A stretch of DNA of 64,000 nt from CAWDJT01 sp963828705. GTDB taxonomy: Bacteria; Desulfobacterota; Syntrophobacteria; Syntrophobacterales; Syntrophobacteraceae. The stretch spans positions 1 to 64,000 of the forward strand of contig CAWHGA010000028.1 in assembly GCA_963828705.1 (NCBI GenBank). Reading direction: 5' to 3'. Shown in pieces: positions 47,127-57,152 of this stretch. The stretch's first letter is position 1. Each line of letters starts with the position of its first letter. The position numbers and the translations under genes were made by a program. The notes below the pieces were generated by a model that searched no databases, was not told the origin of the DNA, and saw only the letters and a program-made list of their open reading frames with translations.

Positions 47127-49529
47127 CTAACGCAACACCGCCTGGAACGCCTCAAGGACCTTCTGCACCAGGCCGTCATGGATAACGTTCACCTCTTCAT
47201 CCGTCATGCTGCGGTCGGGAGCACGATACACCAACCGGTAACCGATGCTCTTCTTGCCTTCACCTAATTGGGGATTCCGATAAAGATCGAAGGTTTCCAA
47301 CTGCTCCAGCAACGGCTGGCGCTGGTCGACGATAAAGTCAATGGGATCCTGGACGGAAAGATAGTCATCCACCACCAGCGCCATGTCTCTGGTAACCGAC
47401 GGGAATTTGGGCAAGGCCTGGTAAAATGGTCGATCCCCGCGCAACCTAAAGAGCCGGTCAAAGTCCAACTCGAACAGGAACACCGGCACCTTAAGATCGC
47501 AATTCCCTTCCACCTCGGGATGCAAACGCCCCAGGGTGCCCAGACGTTGATCGCCGTGGAACACGGCCGCAGCCATCCATGAATCGAGGTAGGGTTGCAG
47601 CGGCTCTTGCCGGAAACGGCAGTCACGTAAGTGGAACAGTCCCATCAAGGTTTCCACCACCCCCTTGACGTCGCTGTAGTCAATCTTGTCATCACCGCCA
47701 TAGAGGCGCTGGGGATGGCGCAAACCGGTCATGAGCCCAGCCAGGTGATAGTGTTCCTCCGGCAGTTCATCCGCAGTTGTAAGAAACACCTTGCTCAACT
47801 CGTAGATCCGAAGGTCCATGTTGCGATGATCAAAATTGCGCCGAGCCGTGGCCAGTAATCCAGGAACCAGGCTAGTCCGCATCACTGCCTGATCTTCGCT
47901 GAGCGGGTTCTGCAATTTCAGGGTGCGAATACGGCGGTCATCCTCAGGCAAACGCAACTGTTCCAAGGAGACCTGGGAAATAAACGAGTAGGTGATGGTT
48001 TCGGCAAACCCAAAACCGGCCAGGACATCTCGGACGTTCTCGCGAGTGGTCAAATGGACGTCCGGAATTCCCGCATGGACACTGGCTTCGGGGTAGGTAC
48101 TGGAGATAGTGTCATAACCAGCGAGACGGGCAATTTCTTCCATGAGATCCACTTCGCGGCTGACATCTTGCCGAAAGGTCGGGGGTACCACCTGGAGCTG
48201 GTTGTCATCCTGAGACTCCACCTGCATCTCAATGCTGGCAAGGATTTTCGCCATCTGTGCCGCCGTGAGCCGGGTCCCCAGGAAACGGTTGGTGCGGTCC
48301 ACGCGCAGAGCTATGGTGGGTTGCCGGATGGGTGTCGGATAGACATCGATACGACCCGCCGCCAGACGACCTCCCCCGACTTCCAACATGAGCTGGGCTG
48401 CACGATCCAGGGCCCGGATCACCCCTTCGTGGTCCACCCCCCGCTCAAAACGATAGCTGGATTCGGTGCGCAGGCCCAGCTTCTTGCTGGTCCGGCGAAT
48501 TCCCTGCGGCTGGAAATAGGCACTTTCGATGAGCACCCGAGTGGTTTCCGGGGTGATTTCAGAATTCAACCCGCCCATCACCCCGGCAATGGCCACGGGC
48601 CGGTGGCCGTCACAGATCAGCAGGGTGTCCTGGCAGAGGTCCCGCTCTACCCCATCGAGCGTGGTGAAGCGCTCTCCGGCGTGAGCCCGCCGCACCTCGA
48701 TGCGGTGCTCGGCCAATTGGTCAAAATCAAAAGCGTGGAGTGGTTGTCCCAGTTCCAACAGAACGAAGTTGGTGACATCGACGACATTATTGATGGACCG
48801 GATACCGGCGGTTTCCAGGCGGCTTCGCAGCCATTCCGGTGATGCTCCGATGTGGATCCCATCAATGATCCGCCCCGCATACCGGGGGCAACCCGCCGGA
48901 TCGTCAATGGTCACGGCCCCCAAGGAGTCCACCGGGGGACCGGTTTCGTTACAGATGATCTGAGGATACCGGAGTGGCATTCCACAAATGGCGGCAACTT
49001 CACGTGCGATTCCCACCACAGAGAGACAGTCGGACCGGTTGGGCGTGATGGAAATGTCAAGAACCGTATCGCTGATCCCCAGAGCATCGGCCAGCGGTAT
49101 CCCGACCCGGGTTTCGGGCGGCAATAACCATATCCCACCGGCATCGTCACCCAACCCCAATTCCCGCTGGGAACACAGCATCCCCTGGGAATGCTCACCA
49201 CGGATCGTGGTTTCTTGGATGATGAGCCCGCCCGGCAGGGTGGCTCCTGGCAAAGCCAGCGCAACCACAGCTGACGCGGCCACATTGGGGGCACCACACA
49301 CCACCCGACAGGTCCGATTTCCGGTGGACACGTCACACAGGTGCAACCGATCCGCCCGCGGGTGCTTGCTGACTGTTTCTATCCTTGCCGTAATAACCTG
49401 CTGCAAGGCCGCAGGCCGCTCCTCCAAACCCTCAAGCTCCAGTCCCACCATGGTAAGCCGCTGACCCAATTCCGCCACCGACATCGGAAAGTCTACGTAG
49501 TCCCTCAGCCATTTCACACTAACAAGCAT
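47127..49529 (-). CDS. pheT: phenylalanyl-tRNA synthetase beta subunit PheT
   Basis: 800 residues from ATG 49529 (M-L-V-S-V-K-W-L-R-D-Y), with GAGG upstream. Domains in order: tRNA-binding EMAP-like domain (RIETVSKHPRADRLHLCDV), B3/B4 editing region (YAGRIIDGIHIGASPEWLRS, INNVVDVTNFVLLELGQPLHAFD, DTLLICDGHRPVAIAGVMGG), B5 (LMEEIARLAGYDTI), the catalytic-like core, and the C-terminal anticodon-binding FDX-ACB domain (LPKFPSVTRDMALVVDD to RSMTDEEVNVIH). Pairs with PheS as a heterotetramer. It is the longest intact frame in the window, in contrast to the broken neighbours. pheS lies 319 bases upstream; 49530-49848 shows no gene. Confidence 0.97.
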   Translation of the reverse strand: MLVSVKWLRDYVDFPMSVAELGQRLTMVGLELEGLEERPAALQQVITARIETVSKHPRADRLHLCDVSTGNRTCRVVCGAPNVAASAVVALALPGATLPGGLIIQETTIRGEHSQGMLCSQRELGLGDDAGGIWLLPPETRVGIPLADALGISDTVLDISITPNRSDCLSVVGIAREVAAICGMPLRYPQIICNETGPPVDSLGAVTIDDPAGCPRYAGRIIDGIHIGASPEWLRSRLETAGIRSINNVVDVTNFVLLELGQPLHAFDFDQLAEHRIEVRRAHAGERFTTLDGVERDLCQDTLLICDGHRPVAIAGVMGGLNSEITPETTRVLIESAYFQPQGIRRTSKKLGLRTESSYRFERGVDHEGVIRALDRAAQLMLEVGGGRLAAGRIDVYPTPIRQPTIALRVDRTNRFLGTRLTAAQMAKILASIEMQVESQDDNQLQVVPPTFRQDVSREVDLMEEIARLAGYDTISSTYPEASVHAGIPDVHLTTRENVRDVLAGFGFAETITYSFISQVSLEQLRLPEDDRRIRTLKLQNPLSEDQAVMRTSLVPGLLATARRNFDHRNMDLRIYELSKVFLTTADELPEEHYHLAGLMTGLRHPQRLYGGDDKIDYSDVKGVVETLMGLFHLRDCRFRQEPLQPYLDSWMAAAVFHGDQRLGTLGRLHPEVEGNCDLKVPVFLFELDFDRLFRLRGDRPFYQALPKFPSVTRDMALVVDDYLSVQDPIDFIVDQRQPLLEQLETFDLYRNPQLGEGKKSIGYRLVYRAPDRSMTDEEVNVIHDGLVQKVLEAFQAVLR

Positions 49530-49848
49530 GCTCACGTCCTCGCATCTCACCTTCTCGCCGCAACTTCAGCCAGGATGATCCTGTCGGTGCTGCCGGCCGG
49601 CTCATCCGCTCTGGAAGATAGAATTTCTCTATCCCTTCTGTGGTGTTAGGATATAAATTATCACTTTACCTGCTATGCCCAGGCTTCACAAGCCCAAAAA
49701 CGGATTGGCGATGGGTGAGGGACGGCCAACTGCGGTGTGACAGAAGTGGCGAGGACAATTCTGCGGCAAGGTATTTCCTGGGGAGGCCAGTGGCGTGCAC
49801 AGCCACACAAGAAGGTCCCCCTCACTGCCACCAGAACGCCGGCCGAAA

Positions 49849-50859
49849 TCAGAACTGACTTAGAAAACGCAGATCGTTCTCATAGAACAGACGCAGATCA
49901 TCAATCCCGTACTTCAGCATGGCAATCCGCTCGATCCCCATGCCGAAGGCGAAACCGGTTATTTGTTCAGGATCGTAGCCCACCATCCTGAAAACTTCCG
50001 GATCCACCATACCCGAACCCAGAATCTCCAACCAACCGGTCTGGGAGCAAACCCTGCAACCAGCTCCTCGGCACATGACGCACTGGATATCCACTTCGGC
50101 GCTGGGTTCGGTGAAAGGAAAGAAGCTGGGGCGGAAACGCAGCCCCACATCAGGACCAAACATCTGATGAACGAAGATGGTAAGAATCCCTTTGAGGTCA
50201 GCAAAGGAGATGTTCTCCCCCACCATCAACCCTTCCACTTGATGAAACATGGGCGTGTGGGTCACGTCCGAATCGCAGCGGTAGGCCTTTCCCGGGGCGA
50301 TGATGCGGATGGGCGGGCGGCGCTTTTCCATAACCCGCACCTGAATTGGGGAGGTATGGGTCCTAAGCAGAACATTATCGGAGAAATAGAAGGTGTCCTG
50401 CATATCACGGGCAGGGTGATCTTTGGGAATATTGAGCGCCTCGAAGTTGTAGTAATCCAGCTCCACTTCCGGACCTTCCACGGTCTCAAAGCCGAGCCGC
50501 TGAAAGATCTGGGATATCTCACGGGCCACCCGGGTGATGGGGTGAAAGCGCCCCTGCAAAGGCACGCGGCCGGGGACCGTCACATCAAAATGCTCGACAG
50601 CTCGCAACGCCTGTGCCCGCGCCCGCTCCAGAGCCGCATTCAAAGCCGCCTCGACCTGTTGTTTGGCGTCGTTCAGCAGCTGCCCGAGCTGCGGGCGTTC
50701 TTCCGCCGGCGACTGAGCCAGTTCTTTGAAGCAGCGACTGAACTCCCCTTTACGCCCCAGATAGCGAACCCGCAGAGCCTCCAGCGCCCGTGCATCGGCC
50801 CCGGCAGCATCCACATCGAGCCCGGCAGCGTGAAGAATGGCCTGAATGCTTTTCTTCAT
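49849..50859 (-). CDS. pheS: phenylalanyl-tRNA synthetase alpha subunit PheS
   Basis: 336 residues from ATG 50859. An N-terminal coiled-coil (residues about 1-80) contacts tRNA; the class II core has RFHPITRVAREISQIFQRLGFE (motif 1 region), TFYFSDNVLLRTHTSPIQVR, RIIAPGKAYRCDSDVTHTPMFHQ (motif 2) and FGMGIERIAMLKYGI (motif 3). LGSGMVDPEVFRMVGYDP is typical. It lies ten bases after rplT in the infC-rpmI-rplT-pheS-pheT order seen in many bacteria. The frame is intact. Confidence 0.97.
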   Translation of the reverse strand: MKKSIQAILHAAGLDVDAAGADARALEALRVRYLGRKGEFSRCFKELAQSPAEERPQLGQLLNDAKQQVEAALNAALERARAQALRAVEHFDVTVPGRVPLQGRFHPITRVAREISQIFQRLGFETVEGPEVELDYYNFEALNIPKDHPARDMQDTFYFSDNVLLRTHTSPIQVRVMEKRRPPIRIIAPGKAYRCDSDVTHTPMFHQVEGLMVGENISFADLKGILTIFVHQMFGPDVGLRFRPSFFPFTEPSAEVDIQCVMCRGAGCRVCSQTGWLEILGSGMVDPEVFRMVGYDPEQITGFAFGMGIERIAMLKYGIDDLRLFYENDLRFLSQF

Positions 50860-50868
50860 GCCCGGATA

Positions 50869-51222
50869 CTACGCGCTCTGCTGGGCTAATTGAGCAAGCC
50901 GGGCGAACGCTTCGGCATTGTGGACTGCCAGCTCTGCCAGGCTCTTGCGATCCAGCGTCACATTGGCCTTCTTGAGACCATTCATGAAGCGCGAATAGCT
51001 CAAACCGTGCTCTCGAGCCGCGGCATTGATGCGCATGATCCACAGGCTGCGAAAATCGCGCTTGCGGGTGCGGCGGTCGCGATAAGCAAACTTGAGCGCC
51101 CGATCGACTGTTTCCATCGCGGTCCGCAGCAGCCGGCCTCGGCCCCCGCGGTATCCGCTCGCCAACTTCAACACTTTCTTGCGGCGTTCCCGTGATTTAA
51201 CCGCTTTCCTTACCCTTGACAT
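50869..51222 (-). CDS. rplT: 50S ribosomal protein L20
   Basis: 117 residues, the normal length: RKAVKSRERRKKVLKLASGYRG, RALKFAYRDRRTRKRDFRSLWIMRINAA, LSYSRFMNGLKKANV. L20 is basic, assembles early on 23S rRNA and often represses its own operon. The leader between rpmI and rplT (51223-51379) is long enough for such control, but no pseudoknot was verified. The frame is intact. Confidence 0.97.
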   Translation of the reverse strand: MSRVRKAVKSRERRKKVLKLASGYRGGRGRLLRTAMETVDRALKFAYRDRRTRKRDFRSLWIMRINAAAREHGLSYSRFMNGLKKANVTLDRKSLAELAVHNAEAFARLAQLAQQSA

Positions 51223-51379
51223 AAATACCTACTCCTCAATCATTCAATAGCTGGCAACCGGCCGGGGTCAGCATCCCGCTCGCCTGTGGCGGCCAGCAAA
51301 TCCAAATCCACCATGAAGGCCTCAACTGGCAGCATCCAATGGCGGATTGCTGCGACAAATACCGGTACGCCCTGGAAGC

Positions 51380-51577
51380 CTAGAGGTAAGGAAGCATGCG
51401 TTTCAACAACTTCACATTGGCGCTATCCACGTCCGTCCCCTGGCGTAGCCGACGTTTTCTCTTGGTACTTTTCTTGGTCAGAATATGGCTCTTGTAGGCC
51501 CGAGCGCGCACCAGCTTGCCGCTACCGGTAGTCTTGAAGCGTTTGGCCGCACCTCGATTGGTCTTGATCTTCGGCAT
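51380..51577 (-). CDS. rpmI: 50S ribosomal protein L35
   Basis: 65 residues from ATG 51577, preceded by GGAGG. The protein is basic throughout: PKIKTNRGAAKRFKTTGSGK, HILTKKSTKRKRRLRQGT, ending LLKRMLPYL. It lies between infC and rplT. The frame upstream is open but does not resemble L35. Confidence 0.96.
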   Translation of the reverse strand: MPKIKTNRGAAKRFKTTGSGKLVRARAYKSHILTKKSTKRKRRLRQGTDVDSANVKLLKRMLPYL

Positions 51578-51746
51578 GGAATCCTCCGTCCTGGCTTGTA
51601 TGCAACGATTTCCGCTGCGGGATAGCATTGTGTGCGCTGAGCACGATCGAGGCACGCAATTTATTGAGGTTGCTTGCACCTGTCAAGCACTTTCCCTGAA
51701 CAAACCGCTTACTTCTCGGGGAAACACGGCACTAAGGCTGACGATC

Positions 51747-52256
51747 TCAGGACTTGGGGGCCAACACCATGACCAGATTGCGGCCCTCCATCTTGGGTCT
51801 CTGTTCCACCACGGCCTCGTCCTGAAGTGCCTCCAGCACCCGATCCAGAATTTTCATGCCCAGATCTGAATAGACAATTTCACGACCGCGAAACAGCATG
51901 GTCACCTTGGCTTTGTCCTTTTGGGCAAGAAAACGACGGATGTGGCGTATCTTGAATTCCAGGTCGTGGTCATCCGTCTTGGGTCGGATCTTGACTTCTT
52001 TGACCTGAATCACCGAAGCCTTTTTCTTGGCTTCCTGGGAACGCTTGTTCTGTTGGTATTTGAACTTCCCGTAATCCATGATCTTGCAGACAGGAGGATC
52101 CGCATTAGGAGCCACCTCAACCAGATCAGAATGGGCTTCTGCCGCAAACTGCAGCGCCCTTTCGATGGGAAGAATCCCCAACTGGCTTCCATCTGCTCCA
52201 ATCACCCGAACCTGCGGTGCCCGGATCTTTTCGTTGATGTTTTCCTGTTTTGCCAG
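51747..52256 (-). CDS. infC: translation initiation factor IF-3, non-AUG (CTG) start
   Basis: 169 residues if started at CTG 52256, eight bases after GGAAAGGAGG. Homology already begins with ENINEKIRAPQVRVIGADG, and between the in-frame TGA upstream and this point there is no ATG, GTG or TTG, so a near-cognate start is needed. An AUU start is known for E. coli infC, where IF-3 rejects it and thereby controls its own synthesis. The rest is typical: ADPPVCKIMDYGKFKYQQNKR, EVKIRPKTDDHDLEFKIRHI, FRGREIVYSDLGMKIL. A GTG at 52208 would cut into conserved residues. The frame is intact. Confidence 0.95.
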   Translation of the reverse strand: MAKQENINEKIRAPQVRVIGADGSQLGILPIERALQFAAEAHSDLVEVAPNADPPVCKIMDYGKFKYQQNKRSQEAKKKASVIQVKEVKIRPKTDDHDLEFKIRHIRRFLAQKDKAKVTMLFRGREIVYSDLGMKILDRVLEALQDEAVVEQRPKMEGRNLVMVLAPKS

Positions 52257-52380
52257 AGCGCCAACCTCCTTTCCAAAGATGTTTCAGAAACGGCCGCCAA
52301 TCATGGCTACAGAGCCAGGATCCATGGCCCAAAACTCCGAACAAAAGACTCGATATTCGCTGCTCGAAACCCCACCAAGC

Positions 52381-54322
52381 CTAGACGATACCCAAGCCAA
52401 TACGGCCACCAGTGGCCTCCCGGCATTCTTGCTCCACCAACCGGATAAAATCGTCCGCGGTCATGAGGTCCAGCTGCCGGCCGTCGCGAAGTCGCGGGCA
52501 GATGCCGTTGGCTTCCACTTCCCGGTCCCCGACCACCAGCATGTAGGGGATCTTTTGCAGCTGCGCTTCGCGGATCTTGAAACCGAGTTTCTCATTGCGC
52601 TGGTCCAGTTCCACTCGCATCCCGGCCTCCTGAAGCTGCTGCTGGATGATGCGGGCAAAATCCAACTGCCGGTCGGTCACCGTCACCAGGATCGCCTGAA
52701 CCGGCGCCAGCCAAGCGGGAAACGCACCGGCAAAATGTTCGATGAGCACCCCCATGAAGCGTTCGATGGCGCCCAGAATGACGCGATGCACCATCACCGG
52801 TCGATGCTTAGCCCCGTCAGGGCCAATGTAGGTCAAGTCGAACCGTTCCGGCAAAGTGAAATCGCACTGGATGGTAGCACATTGCCAGCGACGGTCCAGC
52901 GCATCATGGAGCTTGACATCGATCTTCGGCCCATAAAACGCCCCGTCGCCAGCGCAGATCTGGTATGCAATCCCTTTGTCCTGCAGCGCAGCTATGAGGG
53001 CATTGGTAGCACGATCCCAGTCGGCGTCGCTGCCTATGGATTTCTCAGGGCGCGTGCTGATTTCCATTTCGTAAGTAAAACCGAACATACCCATCACTTC
53101 AATAACGAAATCAATGATGTCCTTGATTTCCTGATGGAGCTGATCGGGGGTACACAGAATGTGAGCATCGTCCTGGGTGAACTGTCGCACCCGCAGCAAT
53201 CCGTGCAGGACCCCGGATTTTTCGTGCCGATGGACGGTGCCCAGCTCAAAGAGGCGCAGGGGCAAATCACGATAGCTGCGCAGTTTGGATTTGTAGATGA
53301 GCATGTGGGACAGGCAGTTCATGGGCTTGATCCCATAGGACTGTTCATCGATTTCGGTAAAGTACATGTTCTCCCGGTAGTGGTCGAAATGGCCTGAACG
53401 CTGCCACAGTTCGGTCTTGAGCAGCGTCGGTCCGATTACAATATGATAGCCGCGGCGCAAGTGCTCACGCTTTTCGAAAGTCTTCCAGAATCTGGCGAAG
53501 CAGGGCCCCCTTGGGATGGTAGATCACCATGCCAGCCCCGACTTCATCGCTAAAACTGAAAAGGTCCAACTCCCGCCCCAAGCGGCGGTGATCGCGCCGC
53601 TGGGCCTCTTCAAGGAATTTTAAGTACTTCTTAAGCGCCCCCGTATCGGCAAAAGCGGTGCCGTAGATACGCTGCAGCATGGGGTTGCGTTCATCACCCC
53701 GCCAGTAGGCCCCGGCAACACTGATCAGCTTGAAAGCCTTGAGTGCCCCGGTGTGGGGAAGGTGCGGCCCACGGCACAGGTCCACGAAATCACCCTGCTG
53801 GTAGAACGAAACCGTTGGGGCCTGGAGCTCCCGGAGAAGCTCAACCTTGTATGGTTCTCCCTGTTGCTCAAAAAAGCGTACCGCTTCCTCACGGGACATT
53901 TCCGCGCGCCGGAAGGCCAATTTCTGGGCGATAATTTTGGCCATTTCCGCTTCGATCTGTTCCAGGTCTTCCTGGGTGAACGGGCGCGCCACATCAAAAT
54001 CATAATAGAAACCGTTTTCGATGGCGGGCCCGATGGCGATCTTGGCCTCCGGGAAAATCGTCTTGACCGCCTGCGCCATGATGTGCGAGGCGCTGTGCCG
54101 CAATATCTCCAAACCCTGGTCGCTATCCGAGCGAATGCCTTCAATGGTCACATCAACCTGTAACGGCGCGGTCAAGTCCAGCAGCTGCCCATCGGCTCGA
54201 ACCGCTACGAAATGAAGACGGTCCGCGTTCAATACCGACAGCACCTCCTCAACCAGCGTTCCCGCTGGGAATTGAGCGGTTCCCCCGCCCACCAGAGTTA
54301 CGTGGATATGATCAGAGGTCAT
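52381..54322 (-). CDS. thrS: threonyl-tRNA synthetase, one frameshift
   Basis: About 647 residues from ATG 54322. Domains: TGS (VTLVGGGTAQFPAGTLVEEVL), the editing domain with the zinc-type ILRHSASHIMAQAVKTIFP, then LCRGPHLPHTGALKAFKL. An extra base at about 53477-53479 breaks the frame; removing it gives ILEDFEKREHLRRGYHIV and joins the catalytic core (SGHFDHYRENMY, KPMNCLSHMLIYKSKLRSYRDLPL, RQFTQDDAHILCTPDQ, RFMGVLIEHFAGAFPAWLAP). The C-terminal anticodon domain follows (MRVELDQRNEKLGFKIREAQLQKIPYML). It is preceded by tRNA-Val and a terminator-like hairpin and followed by infC. Confidence 0.95.
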
Positions 54323-54402
54323 GTTCTTTTCCAATCCTGCACCAGGAGTCCAATGAAGCTTAGATCAGCGGGTGGAGCCATTCGGCCGCACCCGTGCAGA
54401 TG

Positions 54403-54441
54403 AAAAAAGGCACCTTCCCTGGTCGCAAAGGGGAAGATGCC
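54403..54441 (-). terminator. intrinsic terminator or attenuator between tRNA-Val and thrS
   Basis: GGCATCTTCCC pairs with GGGAAGGTGCC (one G-U pair) around an 11-base loop, followed by TTTTTT. It lies 150 bases after the tRNA and 80 bases before the thrS start. It may end the tRNA transcript or attenuate thrS. No T-box sequence was found in the leader. Confidence 0.75.
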
Positions 54442-54590
54442 CATAGATACATCTCGGCAGTATGTGCGCCTCCAGAGAAGCTCCGAAAATCTCCCTCCCG
54501 TGTGTGGAACCGATCCAGGTCAAGCGACAGCGAGCCTTACGTCTGGGTGCGTTTATCCCTCTGCAGCAATGCACATATCAAAATACTTTA

Positions 54591-54665
54591 TGGTAGGCAC
54601 GGGCGGTTTCGAACCGCCGACTTCTACCGCGTCAAGGTAGCGCTCTCCCCCTGAGCTACGTGCCT
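54591..54665 (-). tRNA. tRNA-Val (anticodon GAC)
   Basis: 75 bases with encoded CCA. Acceptor AGGCACG/CGTGCCT plus discriminator A, D-arm GCTC/GAGC, anticodon stem CTACC/GGTAG around the loop TTGACGC (anticodon GAC, reads GUC), T-arm GGCGG/CCGCC around TTCGAAA. All stems pair fully. It reads the same way as thrS and has its own promoter just upstream. Confidence 0.95.
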
Positions 54666-54678
54666 GCTTTGCTTGGTC

Positions 54679-54708
54679 CTAATAGCGGATCACCAGAACT
54701 CATGTCAA
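54679..54708 (-). promoter_or_regulatory. sigma-70-type promoter of tRNA-Val (and possibly thrS)
   Basis: TTGACA (54708-54703) and TATTAG (54684-54679), 18 bases apart on the minus strand. Transcription would start near 54672, a few bases before the tRNA 5' end at 54665. Confidence 0.65.
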
Positions 54709-54744
54709 GCAAAATGAATGCTTGAACGGGCAACCCAGCGGCTG

Positions 54745-55305
54745 TCACGGCGTCAATCCATCATGATCGCTGTTCCGTTGCCCCTCCCAAAGCTGAATCC
54801 CGGTCAGCATGTAATGCAGGCCGCTGGCCACAGTGGCGGCCGCAGTGACAGCAAACATGATAACATATCCCCACCGCGGCAACTTCATATATGCGGAAGA
54901 CAACATGACCAAGACCGTCAGCAATTGCATGAGTGTCGTGAGTTTGCTCAACACTGAAGGCCTGATATGCACTCGAATCTGATGCAACATTAGGGTGGCG
55001 ATCCCCAGGAGGATGATAGCGTCCCGACTCACGGCAACGACCACCAGCCAGTTGGGAAGAAGCTGCAACCGGCCCAGGAGGATGAAACAACTGACCAACA
55101 AGAGCTTGTCGGCCAGAGGGTCAAGATAAGCCCCCAGTCGGCTCTTTTGGTGAAAAACTCGTGCGATCAAACCATCGAGAGCATCGGTAAGACCGGCCAG
55201 GATAAAGACCAACAAGGCCTGACTCAAACGGCGATCCAGCAGGAGCCAGATGATCACCGGCGTAAGTAGTATGCGCAGAAGCGTCAAACAGTTGGGAACA
55301 GTCAT
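54745..55305 (-). CDS. pgsA: CDP-diacylglycerol-glycerol-3-phosphate 3-phosphatidyltransferase PgsA
   Basis: 186 residues from ATG 55305. Membrane enzyme with four to five hydrophobic helices, making phosphatidylglycerol-phosphate. The CDP-alcohol phosphotransferase motif D-x2-DG-x2-AR-x8-G-x3-D-x3-D is complete: TDALDGLIARVFHQKSRLGA then YLDPLADK. The opening TVPNCLTLLRILLTPVIIWL is typical. It lies seven bases after the exported-protein gene. The frame is intact. Confidence 0.94.
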   Translation of the reverse strand: MTVPNCLTLLRILLTPVIIWLLLDRRLSQALLVFILAGLTDALDGLIARVFHQKSRLGAYLDPLADKLLLVSCFILLGRLQLLPNWLVVVAVSRDAIILLGIATLMLHQIRVHIRPSVLSKLTTLMQLLTVLVMLSSAYMKLPRWGYVIMFAVTAAATVASGLHYMLTGIQLWEGQRNSDHDGLTP

Positions 55306-55312
55306 AATTTCA

Positions 55313-56750
55313 TCACTGCGTCGAGCTTTGGGGAATGAATGAAAGATGGATCGTCCGATTCACCGCATCCTCCTCCTGGATCTCGATGCGCCATGCCGCT
55401 AGCTGAAACTCCCGAAAGACAGCCGGAAGATTATCCCCCACCTTTTCCAGCTGAACCCTGGCAGACCCCGCACTATACTCCAACCCTGCGATTTCCATGT
55501 CCTCAAAGCGCTGCCGCAAGAATTGTTCCAGTGCTTGCCATTGTGCCAGACTGTTCATGCCCCGGATCATGAGGACCCATCCGTAAACACGGGGCTCTCG
55601 ACCAGGGGTCTCCACGGGCTTCCTGGTGGATTGGCGGGCACCATCGTCTCCTTTTTCGGCAAGCCCGGTTCGCACCAACCGATCCAGCTCAGGCGTAATC
55701 CAGGCTGCCAGCTTGATGATTTCCTCAGCATAGTCACCTGGGTTGGCCATCGGCCCCAAGGGGAGTTCACGATGCACTTCTCCAACCCGCTCACCCGACA
55801 CCCCATCGAGCAGATTCAAATCGGCCACCAGGCTCACGCTGCCATCGGCATGACGCCGCTGGGTCGCAGTCCCAATCACTATGACTCCGGCGCTCTTGCC
55901 CTTGCCCCGACTTAGAGCTTGGTCCACGGGAAAGTTCTTTTCGACATCGAGATCCTGTTCGAGAACTTCCAAGCTGGCATCGGGCAGGGAGAGGGTCCAT
56001 GGCATCGTTTGAGCTTCCTGGCGGACGCTGCCGGCGAACAAAGCCTGAACCACCGTGCCCAGTTCATCCATCGACGGAATATGCCACGGGCTGGTTTGCT
56101 CCCACCTTTCCGCCACCGACCAAAACACCACAGTTTTTTTTGCGGGTTGGGTAGATATCACCGGTGGTGATTGCTGTGCGTCTCTCTCGGTTGCTTGGTC
56201 CCCAACTGAGTTCTCTTTCTCTTCGGAGTCAACCTCTTCGTCGGTCTGATCGTCGGCTGCCTTTCCTTGCTCGGGGGTCACAGTCGGCCCAGCCGCATCG
56301 GTGTGGCTTGGGGTCTGATCGTCGATGGCAGCTGAAGCCGTCACTTTCAAACCCAGCTCGCCCAGGCTGCGGCTGAGTTCATCGATCTTTACAGTCACCT
56401 GTCCGGCAAGTCGAAGCTTACCATTTTCGATTTCCTGTGCAACGATTCTGCAGGCCTTGCAGATAGCGATCCGGAGTCTTCATAATCAGATTTTGAATGT
56501 CGGCTTTTTTCTTCGACAAGGCTTCTTCTTCGACCAGGTTCTCGATCGCCTGTCGCAAGACCTCCGCCTTTAGATCTGCAATGGCCTCGTTGCGGCTCTT
56601 GCCCGGATTGCGACTATCGTAGGGCGCTTGTCCCTGATTGTAAAACATCTCCTCGCCCTGAGCCGCCCATGCGGGAAGACTCACCGTCACACAAAAAAGC
56701 ATACAGAGCACCGCAATCGTCGTGCGGACGCAATCACCGCGGCCGATCAT
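55313..56750 (-). CDS. uncharacterised exported protein, one frameshift
   Basis: About 478 residues from ATG 56750, with CGGAGGG upstream. Signal peptide TTIAVLCMLFCVTVSLPAWA, then SRNEAIADLKAEVLRQAIEN, LVEEEALSKKKADI and KTPDRYLQGLQN. At about 56430 one extra base breaks the frame; without it VAQEIENGKLRLAGQVTVKI leads to a Glu/Asp/Thr-rich linker (residues about 140-190) and a second domain (FWSVAERWEQTSPWHIPS, GVIVIGTATQRRHADGSVSL, VYGWVLMIRGMNSLAQWQAL). The N-terminal part recalls FlgT/LPP20-like exported domains, but I cannot name the family. It is periplasmic or outer-membrane associated by its signal. It is followed closely by pgsA. Confidence 0.7.
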
Positions 56751-57152
56751 CGAGTTTCCCTCCGTGAGCGGAACTACCCCATTCTTGGACGGCCAGAATC
56801 GAACCTGCGCCAGATCGCTTCTCACTCAGGACCAAACCTTTCAATACTACCAACCCGCAGGTCAATACCCAGCAGGTATTTGCTAGCATAGGTCGCAACC
56901 GAACAACAAGGAATATTCTACCGCTATCCGCTTTGGGCGTAACATCTCAGTACCTGAAGGGCCAACAAGCCTGGTCGCCTGCACGGGAATGATGCCAGCA
57001 AATCCTTCCAGAGAGCATTTCGGTAGGATTTGATCGTTCCGACCTTTTCAGGTTTGTATTATCCGTCCGGTAGGTGCTATTGAATCAACTACAACAGGTC
57101 CGGCCGGATGCGTCATCTTTTTTTTTGAGCTTCATCCTTTCACAGTACACCA
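56751..57152. other. divergent intergenic region
   Basis: About 400 bases between the exported-protein gene and the DUF4911-like gene. A CCGGCCGG palindrome at about 57097-57106 followed by a run of nine to ten T at 57117-57126 is the only notable element. No gene was recognised. Confidence 0.4.

Noticed and set aside
52078..53397. 439-codon plus-strand frame opposite infC and thrS
   Set aside because: Antisense shadow of synthetase and IF-3 coding sequence with no family motif.
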